Positions 25,801-33,687 of a stretch of DNA of 64,000 nt are shown here, piece after piece. The position numbers and the translations under genes were made by a program. Every line of letters begins with the position of its first letter. The first letter of the stretch is position 1. This stretch comes from Algibacter miyuki (GTDB taxonomy: Bacteria; Bacteroidota; Bacteroidia; Flavobacteriales; Flavobacteriaceae): assembly GCF_042427745.1 (NCBI RefSeq), contig NZ_JBHMFA010000005.1. One strand, written 5' to 3'. The notes under the pieces are model-generated. The model saw nothing but the letters and a program-made list of their open reading frames with translations, was not told the origin of the DNA and searched no databases.

Positions 25801-26775
25801 CTAAATTTCGCCTAAAATCTTATCCATTACCCAACTGGTATGCAATGCTGTTTTTCCTGTAGAAGGATGTTCGGGGATTTCATTAAATAAAACGGCTTTC
25901 ATGCTTTCAACATGTGGCGTTTGTATATGTTTTGGGTTTTCAATAACTAAGGACTTGTTTTTAGATTCACTTTTTAATACAATTGGGTTTTCATGAAATA
26001 CGGAAAATTCAATGGTGCCTTTACTACCATAAATAGTAACATGATCTAGGTGATCACTACACCCGAAATTCCATGTTCCAGAACCTGTAATACCATCTTT
26101 ATGTAACCAAGATGCGGTAACGGCATCTTTAGCCGAATATAAGTTTTGCTGATTTAAACTAAAACCTTTAGCATCCACGAAATCTCCTAATAAATAAGCA
26201 AATAAATCTAACCCATGGCTCGCTAAATCATCAAAATAACCTGCGGGAGCAATATTAGAGTCTGTTCGCCAATTATCTTTTTTCAATAAATCGGTTTGGT
26301 TTGCAGGTTTGCTTAAATGTGCCGATATATGTCTAATATCACCAATATAATTACTATCTAACCATGCTTTAACCTTTAAAAATCGAGGTAAAGATCTACG
26401 ATAATAGGCCACAAATAACGGAACATCTTTTTCTTTAAAAGCGTTATATATTTCTAAACTATCCGCATAACTTGGGCTCAATGGCTTTTCAATACAGCAA
26501 ATTTTTCCGGCAGCAGCGACCTTTAAGGCATAAAGTTTATGGCTATCGGGCGGTGTTGCTATATAAACGGCATCAATACTACTATCATTAATAAGTGCAT
26601 CGGCGTCTGTATATGTTTTAGCAATGCTATGGCGTTTGGCGTAATCTTCAAGTTTTTCAACATCACGACGCATCACGGCTTCAATATTAAAACCATCTGT
26701 AAGTTTGTAAGCTGGTCCGCTTTTAACTTCGGTAACGTTGCCACAGCCAATAATTCCCCAATTTATCGTTTTCAT
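25801..26775 (-). CDS. Gfo/Idh/MocA family oxidoreductase
   Basis: The protein of 324 residues is an NAD(P)-dependent dehydrogenase of sugar-like substrates. The N-terminal Rossmann fold shows 'WGIIGCGNVTEVKSG' and 'VYIATPPDSH', with 'CCIEKPLS' carrying the catalytic lysine of the EKP motif. The C-terminal domain has 'HLDHVTIYGSKGTIEF'. I choose the ATG at 26775; the upstream start at 26784 is TTG. Alone on the strand after the yebC terminator at 26800, it likely has its own promoter. The substrate is not visible. Confidence 0.88.
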   Translation of the reverse strand: MKTINWGIIGCGNVTEVKSGPAYKLTDGFNIEAVMRRDVEKLEDYAKRHSIAKTYTDADALINDSSIDAVYIATPPDSHKLYALKVAAAGKICCIEKPLSPSYADSLEIYNAFKEKDVPLFVAYYRRSLPRFLKVKAWLDSNYIGDIRHISAHLSKPANQTDLLKKDNWRTDSNIAPAGYFDDLASHGLDLFAYLLGDFVDAKGFSLNQQNLYSAKDAVTASWLHKDGITGSGTWNFGCSDHLDHVTIYGSKGTIEFSVFHENPIVLKSESKNKSLVIENPKHIQTPHVESMKAVLFNEIPEHPSTGKTALHTSWVMDKILGEI

Positions 26776-26796
26776 AAGTTTCAATAGTTTTATGCA

Positions 26797-26824
26797 AAAA
26801 AAAGAGAACCGCTAAGTTCTCTTT
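26797..26824 (-). terminator. Terminator of yebC
   Basis: AAAGAGAAC and GTTCTCTTT (26801-26809, 26816-26824) form a perfect 9-bp stem with a six-base loop, and the minus-strand RNA ends in a run of eight or nine U. Confidence 0.85.
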
Positions 26825-26841
26825 AATTCATTTTATATGAT

Positions 26842-27561
26842 TTACTCGCCAGTTTCTTCCATGGTATGATATACATTCTGTACATCATCATCATCATCTA
26901 ACTTTTCTAAAAGCTTCTCTACATCAGCAGCTTGTTCGGCAGTCAATGCTTTTGTTACTTGAGGAATACGCTCAAAACCAGACGATAAAATTTCAATTTC
27001 ACGAGATTCTAGCTCAGCTTGAATTGCTCCAAAACTTTCAAATGGGGCATAGATTAATATACCATCATCATCAGCAAAAACTTCTTCAGCACCAAAATCT
27101 ATAAATTCTAATTCTAATTCTTCAGGATCTAATCCTTCTGCACCAATTCTAAAATTACAAGTATGATCGAACATAAACACCACAGAACCCGATGTACCTA
27201 AACTACCATCGCATTTGTTAAAATAACTTCTAACATTGGCTACTGTTCTTGTATTATTATCGGTTGCCGTTTCAACTAAAACAGCAATTCCGTGAGGCGC
27301 ATAGCCTTCAAAAATGACTTCTTTATAGTCACCTTGACCTTTTTCACTTGCTTTTTTAATGGCACGCTCTACGTTGTCTTTAGGCATGTTTACAGATTTT
27401 GCATTCTGTATAACAGCTCTTAAACGTGAGTTACTTGCAGGATCGGGACCACCTTCTTTAACAGCCATCACAATGTCTTTACCAATACGTGTAAAGGCTT
27501 TGCTCATGGCAGACCAACGTTTCATTTTCCTTGCTTTTCTAAATTCAAAAGCTCTTCCCAT
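26842..27561 (-). CDS. yebC: YebC/PmpR family protein
   Basis: The 239-residue protein starts with the family's basic N-terminus (MGRAFEFRKARKMKRWSAMSKAF, with some substitution for the 'AGHSKWANI' type), the hairpin 'NMPKDNVERAIKKASEKG', and the core 'YEGYAPHGIAVLVETATDNNNRT'-type block (here 'FEGYAPHGIAVLVETATDNNTRT'). YebC proteins act as transcription regulators or, as recent work shows, as ribosome-associated factors that relieve polyproline stalling. Length is typical. The C-terminal tail is very acidic ('DDDDDVQ'). It stands between two minus-strand genes with its own terminator. Confidence 0.94.
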   Translation of the reverse strand: MGRAFEFRKARKMKRWSAMSKAFTRIGKDIVMAVKEGGPDPASNSRLRAVIQNAKSVNMPKDNVERAIKKASEKGQGDYKEVIFEGYAPHGIAVLVETATDNNTRTVANVRSYFNKCDGSLGTSGSVVFMFDHTCNFRIGAEGLDPEELELEFIDFGAEEVFADDDGILIYAPFESFGAIQAELESREIEILSSGFERIPQVTKALTAEQAADVEKLLEKLDDDDDVQNVYHTMEETGE

Positions 27562-27710
27562 AATTAAAATTCTTTAGTGGTTGTCCGTTTATAAGTTGAT
27601 AAAAATCAAATGAAAGCGACAACTTTATTACTGTTACATTTCCGCAAAAGCGAAAATAAATCTATTATATTTATTACGACAAAGTTAAAAACCTAAATCG
27701 AAAAAACAAA

Positions 27711-28004
27711 TTAATCCTCGTCTGGTTCTACAATGTTTTCGATGGCTTCGGCAAGTTTAAAATCTTTAACCGTAACGCCTTTGGCATCGTGCGTAGAAAG
27801 AGAAATGGTAAGTATGTTGTAAACGTTAGACCAATCGGGGTGATGGTTTAAGGCTTCGCATTCAAAAGCAATTCGGCTCATGGCGCTAAAGCAATCTTTA
27901 AAGTTATCGAATTCAAATTCGGCATGAATAGCATCATCATAATAATCCCATTCTGGAAGTTGAAGTAAGCGTTTTTCTATATCGTCTTCTGATAGTTTAA
28001 GCAT
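27711..28004 (-). CDS. phhB: 4a-hydroxytetrahydrobiopterin dehydratase (PCD/DCoH)
   Basis: The 97-residue protein has the signature 'EALNHHPDWSNVYN' (His54/His55 are catalytic) and the C-terminal 'THDAKGVTVKDFKLAEAIE'. The enzyme removes water from 4a-hydroxytetrahydropterin formed by aromatic amino acid hydroxylases; no such hydroxylase is encoded in this window. Length is normal for the family. Confidence 0.95.
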   Translation of the reverse strand: MLKLSEDDIEKRLLQLPEWDYYDDAIHAEFEFDNFKDCFSAMSRIAFECEALNHHPDWSNVYNILTISLSTHDAKGVTVKDFKLAEAIENIVEPDED

Positions 28005-28126
28005 GTTTTATGTATTTATGGTGTGTTTAGTTCTAGATTTTAAAAATAGACACGAATTAATCTTTGATATAATTTAAAGAAGCTAATTTAATCAATTTAA
28101 TGAGGATATATAAGCGCTTCGTTTTT

Positions 28127-28960
28127 TTATTTTTTTAATTCTGATAAAACATCTTCGCTTACCAATTGCAGGTGTTTAGGGAGTTTATTTAGTTTTGGTA
28201 AAACAGCTAAGTATCTATCGTCGTTAGTGGTGTAAACCTGTTTGTACTTTACTTTATTTTGAAGCTGAAGGGTTTCGATAATTTCTTTTATAAAATCGTC
28301 GTGATGCACTAAATCGGTACTTCCAAGATGAAAAATGCCAGATTTATTTCTGTTGATGATGTAATGAATTTGTTGGGTTAATTTATTTTCCGAAGTAACA
28401 TTCATAATTAAATTCGGAAAAACTTCAACAGCTTCATTAACGTCTATTAGGTTGATTATCTCAGTGATTCTGGGCGATTGTGATCCAAAAACCATAGGAA
28501 TTCGTATAATAACAACGTTCTTTTTAGGTAATCGCAGGAGCATATTTTCAATTTTTATTTTGAAATGCCCATAAATACTCATGCTTAAGGTTTTATCTTC
28601 CTCGTAACTTGGATACTTACTGTAAGCATCAAAAACGTTTGCTGAGGATAGAAAAATAAATTTGATATTTTCAGCTAAAACATATTCCGCCACATGACGA
28701 TGGACGATGACTTGCTTAGAAAAATCGCCACGAAGTGCCGAAATAATAATGGTGGGTTTTACAATATCGAGAATTTCGTAAACATCATCTTCTTCAATAT
28801 TAAATTGAAAAAATTGATGATTTTTCTCTAAAGCCGTATTTGTTGTATTGTAGGTGCCGTAGGTTTTAAAATAGGGGTAAAGCTCGCGGTAAATAGCGTT
28901 TCCTATAAAACCGCTAACGCCCAAAATAAGAATTCTATGTTTGCTTTCTCTTTTTATCAT
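28127..28960 (-). CDS. NAD(P)-dependent sugar epimerase/reductase, SDR family
   Basis: The 277-residue protein has the extended-SDR glycine motif 'ILGVSGFIGNAIYREL' (about 12-27), an 'SSANVFDAYSKYPSYEED' segment near 105-125 containing the catalytic Ser/Tyr region, and 'YGHFKIKIENMLL' where Tyr and Lys would be the active-site YxxxK (here Y-G-H-F-K, near 129-133). It looks like an RfbD-type (dTDP-4-dehydrorhamnose reductase-like) member. The substrate is not visible. It starts 9 bp after the glsA stop. Confidence 0.8.
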   Translation of the reverse strand: MIKRESKHRILILGVSGFIGNAIYRELYPYFKTYGTYNTTNTALEKNHQFFQFNIEEDDVYEILDIVKPTIIISALRGDFSKQVIVHRHVAEYVLAENIKFIFLSSANVFDAYSKYPSYEEDKTLSMSIYGHFKIKIENMLLRLPKKNVVIIRIPMVFGSQSPRITEIINLIDVNEAVEVFPNLIMNVTSENKLTQQIHYIINRNKSGIFHLGSTDLVHHDDFIKEIIETLQLQNKVKYKQVYTTNDDRYLAVLPKLNKLPKHLQLVSEDVLSELKK

Positions 28961-28969
28961 AAAAGCAAC

Positions 28970-29884
28970 CTAGAAAATGGAGCGTTTGGTTCGGGTTGTA
29001 AAAGCTTCTAGCGCCAACATCCCTAGTTTAGAATTTCCTTTTTTATTTAATCCCGGAGACCAAGTTGTAATTACAAAATTATCGGGAAGTAAAGCCACAA
29101 TACCACCGCCAACACCAGATTTACCAGGTAAACCAACTTCAAAAGCAAACTCGCCAGCTTCGTCGTAAAAGCCACAAGTAAGCATAATAGCGTTAATCCG
29201 TTTAACTTGCGATTCTTTTAAATGTACTTTATTTAATAGACAAGTGCCTTTATTAGCCAAAAAGAAAAATGTTTTAGTAAGCTGGGTGCAAGTCATTTCC
29301 AAGGCACATTGATGAAAATAGAAATCTAAAACCTCTTCAACCGGATTTTGTAAATTTTTAAAGGACTTTAAAAGATTAGCCGCAGCATAGTTTTTAAAGC
29401 CTGTATTTTTTTCAGAAATAGCAACAGCTTCATTGTATTTAATATTGCTGTCGTTTGTAATCTCGCGAACAAATTTTAGAAAATCGGCTTTTGGATTCTC
29501 TAAATGCGACACCAAAACATCGGCAATAACAAGCGCACCAGAGTTAATTAACGGGTTTCGTGGAATACCGTTTTCAACTTCCAATAAGGCTAATTGATTA
29601 AATGGATGCCCAGATGGTTCCACATCAACTCGTTTCCATACATCTTCGCCAATAAGCGACATGGCTTTGGCTAAACTTAAAACTTTAGAAATACTTTGTA
29701 TGGAAAAAGGTTTGTTAAACTCGCCAGCACCATAGGTTTCACCACGAGAAGTACGTAAATGTATTCCGAAGTTGTTTTTATCAATATGGGCTAGTTCAGG
29801 AATATAAGACGCTACAACTCCCTTGTCGGAAGCATGAATAGCGTCTTGATGAATACCTTTTAATATGGCTTGAAAATCGAGCAT
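28970..29884 (-). CDS. glsA: Glutaminase A
   Basis: The 304-residue enzyme has the serine beta-lactamase-like SxxK dyad at Ser64-Lys67 ('SIQSISK'), 'NPLINSGALV' and 'GLPGKSGVGGGIVALLP' near the C-terminus, as in glutaminases. It hydrolyses glutamine to glutamate and ammonia. Length and motifs match a complete protein. Its start is 3 bp from the stop of gcvT upstream, and 9 bp separate it from the SDR gene, so all three are probably one operon (gcvT-glsA-SDR). Confidence 0.95.
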   Translation of the reverse strand: MLDFQAILKGIHQDAIHASDKGVVASYIPELAHIDKNNFGIHLRTSRGETYGAGEFNKPFSIQSISKVLSLAKAMSLIGEDVWKRVDVEPSGHPFNQLALLEVENGIPRNPLINSGALVIADVLVSHLENPKADFLKFVREITNDSNIKYNEAVAISEKNTGFKNYAAANLLKSFKNLQNPVEEVLDFYFHQCALEMTCTQLTKTFFFLANKGTCLLNKVHLKESQVKRINAIMLTCGFYDEAGEFAFEVGLPGKSGVGGGIVALLPDNFVITTWSPGLNKKGNSKLGMLALEAFTTRTKRSIF

Positions 29885-29887
29885 ATA

Positions 29888-30967
29888 TTATTTGTAAAAC
29901 GGGAGCTTAACAATGGTTGCTGGCACCGCTTTTTTTCTAATTTGAATATTAATTTTGCTATCTACACCAGCCAAAACGGTTGGTACATAACCTAAACCAA
30001 TACCTTTGTTTAAGCTTGGTGACATGGTTCCGGAAGTAACTACACCAATTTTATTGCCGTTGCCATCTACAATATCGTAACCATGGCGAGGAATACCGCG
30101 TTCATCAAGTTCAAAAGCAATTAATTTACGTTCGGCTCCTTTTTCTTTTTCAGCTTTTAGAGCTTCAGAATTAGTAAAATCTTTAGTGAATTTGGTAATC
30201 CAACCCAATCCTGCCTCAATAGGCGAAGTGGTATCATCAATATCATTTCCGTAAAGGCAATACCCCATTTCTAAACGTAAGGTATCACGAGCCGCCAAAC
30301 CAATTGGTTTAATACCAAAATCGGCTCCTGCTTTAAATACGTTATCCCAAATTTGTTTCGCTTCGGTGTTTTTGCAGTAGATTTCAAATCCGCCACTTCC
30401 GGTATAACCCGTTGCAGAAATAATCACGTTTTCAACACCTGCAAAATCGCCAACTACAAAATTATAAAACTTGATAGCCGATAAATCTTGACTTGTAATA
30501 GATTGCATGGCCTCAATGGCTTTTGGACCTTGAATTGCAAGTAAAGCATAGTTTTCGCTTAAATCACGCATTTCAGCACCAACATCATTTTTAGATTGAA
30601 TCCAATTCCAATCCTTTTCAATATTACTAGCATTAACAACCAATAAATAGGTGGTTTCTTTTATTTTATAAATAATTAAATCGTCTACAATACCGCCATC
30701 ATCATTTGGCATGCAACTATATTGTGCTTTTCCAATGGTTAGTTTAGTGGCATCGTTACTCGATACTTTCTGAATTAAATCTAAAGCATGTTCTCCTTCA
30801 ATTAAAAATTCACCCATGTGCGAAACATCAAAAACACCAACACCACTGCGCACAGTTTCATGTTCGGCAATAACACCTTCATATTGCACCGGCATATTAT
30901 ATCCTGCAAAAGGTACCATTTTAGCACCTAGTGCTTCGTGAGTTTGAGATAAGGCTGTGTTTTTCAT
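29888..30967 (-). CDS. gcvT: Aminomethyltransferase (glycine cleavage T protein)
   Basis: The 359-residue protein has 'PVQYEG', 'VGVFDVSHMGEF', 'YSCMPNDDGGIVDDLI', 'ATGYTGSGGFEIYC' and 'RDTLRLEMGYCLYGNDID', all conserved in GcvT. It transfers the aminomethyl carbon from H protein to tetrahydrofolate. gcvH and gcvP are not in the window. No glycine riboswitch is evident upstream. It leads the gcvT-glsA-SDR unit. Confidence 0.97.
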   Translation of the reverse strand: MKNTALSQTHEALGAKMVPFAGYNMPVQYEGVIAEHETVRSGVGVFDVSHMGEFLIEGEHALDLIQKVSSNDATKLTIGKAQYSCMPNDDGGIVDDLIIYKIKETTYLLVVNASNIEKDWNWIQSKNDVGAEMRDLSENYALLAIQGPKAIEAMQSITSQDLSAIKFYNFVVGDFAGVENVIISATGYTGSGGFEIYCKNTEAKQIWDNVFKAGADFGIKPIGLAARDTLRLEMGYCLYGNDIDDTTSPIEAGLGWITKFTKDFTNSEALKAEKEKGAERKLIAFELDERGIPRHGYDIVDGNGNKIGVVTSGTMSPSLNKGIGLGYVPTVLAGVDSKINIQIRKKAVPATIVKLPFYK

Positions 30968-31120
30968 TGAAATTACTTTTTAATTGTTTTGAAATTGTTT
31001 GAGTGAGTATTTTAAGAAAACAAATGTATAGAAAAAATATAGATTTCGTTTTAAAGTATTTCGAACAATATTTCCTAGGCACCGTAAGAATAAATCCGAT
31101 ATTTTGTAAAGAAATACACA

Positions 31121-31136
31121 AAATATTGCAATATTT
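31121..31136. promoter_or_regulatory. 16-bp perfect palindrome in the gcvT/kinase divergent region
   Basis: AAATATTGCAATATTT is fully self-complementary. It lies between divergent gcvT (start 30967) and the hybrid kinase (start 31195). Its form suits a dimeric regulator's operator, but no regulator is known. Confidence 0.4.
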
Positions 31137-31194
31137 ATGAATCATCTTGTTTTTAATCGATAAAATCACTTCTTTTGTCTGTACTGAATTTCAA

Positions 31195-32937
31195 ATGGAA
31201 CATAGAATACATCACCTTAATTTTAAAGAATTAAAAAGCAAATCCTTTTTTAAGCTTGCTATGCTTATCTATTTTTCTGCTATTTTGGTCACTTTTTTCT
31301 ATATTTTTTTAGCATATCGTTACAGTTTAACGGTATCTTTAATTATTATTATATTTCCTCTTATAAGCTTTTTTGTAAGTATCTATGTTTTAGTTGTTAT
31401 GCGCAACTACTTAATAGGCCCATATATGGTTTACATTGTTTTGGGGCTCTCTACGCTGATACTATCTTACCTAGAAGGTTTAATGTCTGGTTATTATTGG
31501 TTTCAATTGGCGCTATTATTTGTACTACCTTATGTTATTCGTCATGAAATATATTTTCAAAAACACACGAATATACTTTATTCAATAACCATTTTAATTA
31601 TGGTTATTTCGGTTATCATCTCTCCAATGTATTCCACATATTACGAGAACATCACTCGAGAACAAACGCACTATAGATTTATTTTAAACTCATCGGTTGC
31701 TTTCGTGCTAATTATGGTGTTTTCTCTTCAAGGATTGGGACATAATAAATCGTATATTAAAAAAATCTATAATGATAAGAAACGTGCTGTAAGCGAAAAG
31801 GATAGAAGGACCAAAGTATTGTCTAATTTAGGACATGAATTACGCACACAAATTAATAGTATTAATGGGGTTACTCAATTAATATTAGATGGAGGTGCTG
31901 AAGACACTCCTAAAAATAGTACCAAGTATTTTGAAATATTGGATTACTGCAATAATAATATGCTTTTGTTGGTAAACGATATGTTGGATATTCATAAAAT
32001 AGAGTCGGGACGCTTTGAACTTGTTATCGAACCTAAAATAATTTATGACTTTTTAAGTAAAATAACCATACCATTTATTAATAAAGCAGAAGAGAAAAAC
32101 TTAAAACTACATAGTTATATTGATCCAAAGTTAAAAGATGTTGTAGTTAATATAGATGAAAAACGTTTTGCACAGGTAGTTTACAACCTCATATCTAACG
32201 CCATTAAGTTTACCGAACAAGGTGAAATAACCTTCTCGGCCGAAGTTGTAACTTTAGAAAACGATACGGTAAGCATTCAATTTAAAGTAAAAGATACAGG
32301 AGTAGGAATTGCACCAAAAGATATAAAGAAAGTATTTGAAAGTTTTCATCAAATTAAGAATGAAATTAATCCTGTTTATGGAGGTACAGGACTAGGCTTA
32401 GCGATTTCTCAATCGATAATTGAGGCCATGAATTCTGAGATAAAAATAGAAAGTAAACTTAATAAAGGAACTTCTTTTATATTTCCTCTAACCTTAGAGC
32501 GTCTTCCTGTTTTACCTAATAAGTTGGAAATAAAAACTGTTTATAATGATGATTTTTCAATAAACGCTAATGTTTTACTTGTTGAAGATAATGTGATAAG
32601 CATGATGTATGCTAAAAAAATATTAGAAAAACGGGTTGCCAAAATTTATGAAGCTACAAATGGAATTGAAGCCATTGAAAGCATAAAAGCTAATAGAGAT
32701 ATTGATTTAGTGTTTTTAGATTTAGAAATGCCACAAATGAATGGTTTTAAAGCCATTACTCATATTAAAGCATACAATCCTAGCTTAACGGTTATTGCTT
32801 TCACGGCGAACATACCAAGCACAGAGCTTATTACTAAATTGGACGATTTAGGTTTTGATGATATTCTCTCTAAACCTTTTAATAAACAAGACGTTTTTGG
32901 TATTTTGAAAAAATATACTGATGACGTTTTAGTTTAA
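31195..32937 (+). CDS. Hybrid sensor histidine kinase/response regulator
   Basis: I start at the ATG at 31195 (580 residues); the upstream frame extension begins with TTG. About six membrane helices (residues 20-180) lead to a HisKA domain with H-box 'GHELRTQIN' (His214), where Ser and Pro of the usual SHELRTPLN are replaced by Gly and Gln. The HATPase_c domain follows (N-box 'NLISNAIKFT', 'DTGVGI', 'GGTGLGLAI'), then a REC domain with phospho-acceptor Asp509 ('FLDLEMPQMNG') and C-terminal 'LSKPFNKQD'. No output domain is seen, so phosphate would pass to another protein. The stimulus is unknown. Confidence 0.93.
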   Translation: MEHRIHHLNFKELKSKSFFKLAMLIYFSAILVTFFYIFLAYRYSLTVSLIIIIFPLISFFVSIYVLVVMRNYLIGPYMVYIVLGLSTLILSYLEGLMSGYYWFQLALLFVLPYVIRHEIYFQKHTNILYSITILIMVISVIISPMYSTYYENITREQTHYRFILNSSVAFVLIMVFSLQGLGHNKSYIKKIYNDKKRAVSEKDRRTKVLSNLGHELRTQINSINGVTQLILDGGAEDTPKNSTKYFEILDYCNNNMLLLVNDMLDIHKIESGRFELVIEPKIIYDFLSKITIPFINKAEEKNLKLHSYIDPKLKDVVVNIDEKRFAQVVYNLISNAIKFTEQGEITFSAEVVTLENDTVSIQFKVKDTGVGIAPKDIKKVFESFHQIKNEINPVYGGTGLGLAISQSIIEAMNSEIKIESKLNKGTSFIFPLTLERLPVLPNKLEIKTVYNDDFSINANVLLVEDNVISMMYAKKILEKRVAKIYEATNGIEAIESIKANRDIDLVFLDLEMPQMNGFKAITHIKAYNPSLTVIAFTANIPSTELITKLDDLGFDDILSKPFNKQDVFGILKKYTDDVLV

Positions 32938-32983
32938 TAACACACATACTCATAAAAAAAGTCTCGGCTCACAGCAAAAAGAA

Positions 32984-33016
32984 ACCCAAACTGGTTTTCA
33001 ATTTGGGTCTCTTTCA
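32984..33016. terminator. Convergent terminator between kinase gene and Cys-rich gene
   Basis: ACCCAAA (32984-32990) pairs with TTTGGGT (33002-33008). It has T-rich ends on both strands and lies between convergent genes. Confidence 0.75.
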
Positions 33017-33032
33017 TAAAAACAGGAATGAC

Positions 33033-33527
33033 TTATTTAGCTTTTTTCAACTGTTTTAATATATCTTTTAAAATCACTTTACGTATTACTAAAGATCCTT
33101 CGCAAAGTTCAACACCTCCATCATTTTTATAACAACCAACGCATTCATATGTAATAGCATTTTTATTATAACCCTTCCTTTTTCCAATTCTTTCTATAAC
33201 ACAGCCTTCTTCTTCACAACCTTTTGTACAAAAGAAATCAGCGCTACCTCCCAAGAGTATTTGAGTTTTTCCTGGCGGCTTAGTTTGATGTTTTGAAATT
33301 AAAACGCTTTCGTCCTTTTTGTTATAAAACATTTTATACCCATTGAAAGCTGTTGTAATACCATCATTTGCAACTTTAATAAATTTGTAACCAGCCGATT
33401 GAAAATATTTAGTTGCTTCTTTGTTGAGTACAATTCCTTTTATCTCAACGTTTTGTGCTCTTGAATGCAGACAAATACCTAATACTAAAATTAGGATTGG
33501 AATGATTCTTTTAGTTAGTTTTTTCAT
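33033..33527 (-). CDS. Cysteine-rich exported protein of unknown function
   Basis: The 164-residue protein has a signal peptide (about 1-24, ending RAQ). Six cysteines occur in two clusters: 'FFCTKGCEEEGC' near 102-111 and 'YECVGCYKNDGGVELC' near 127-141, suggesting disulfides or metal binding outside the cell. A 'GGSADFFC' loop precedes the first cluster. I do not recognise the domain. It is divergent from the DUF5060 gene, 160 bp away, and convergent with the kinase. Confidence 0.75.
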   Translation of the reverse strand: MKKLTKRIIPILILVLGICLHSRAQNVEIKGIVLNKEATKYFQSAGYKFIKVANDGITTAFNGYKMFYNKKDESVLISKHQTKPPGKTQILLGGSADFFCTKGCEEEGCVIERIGKRKGYNKNAITYECVGCYKNDGGVELCEGSLVIRKVILKDILKQLKKAK

Positions 33528-33618
33528 AGTTTTTGTTTTTGGTTATTGTTATACTCGAAAATAACAGAATAAATGAAGGTTATTCTCATCCATTTGGGTG
33601 ATTTTGATATCTTTAGGC

Positions 33619-33658
33619 TACTCTATAGCATACTTTATTTTCTAAAATAAATAGAGTA
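33619..33658. promoter_or_regulatory. Inverted repeat upstream of the DUF5060 gene
   Basis: TACTCTAT (33619-33626) is complementary to ATAGAGTA (33651-33658), enclosing a second A/T-only inverted repeat TTATTTT/AAAATAA (33635-33641, 33644-33650). It lies 30-70 bp before the ATG at 33688. It may be an operator. Confidence 0.35.
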
Positions 33659-33687
33659 TTACAGTTCTAAATTTATCAGATATAAAA

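Noticed and set aside
30968..31194. Glycine riboswitch upstream of gcvT
   Set aside because: No recognisable paired glycine aptamer; only an A/T palindrome is seen.
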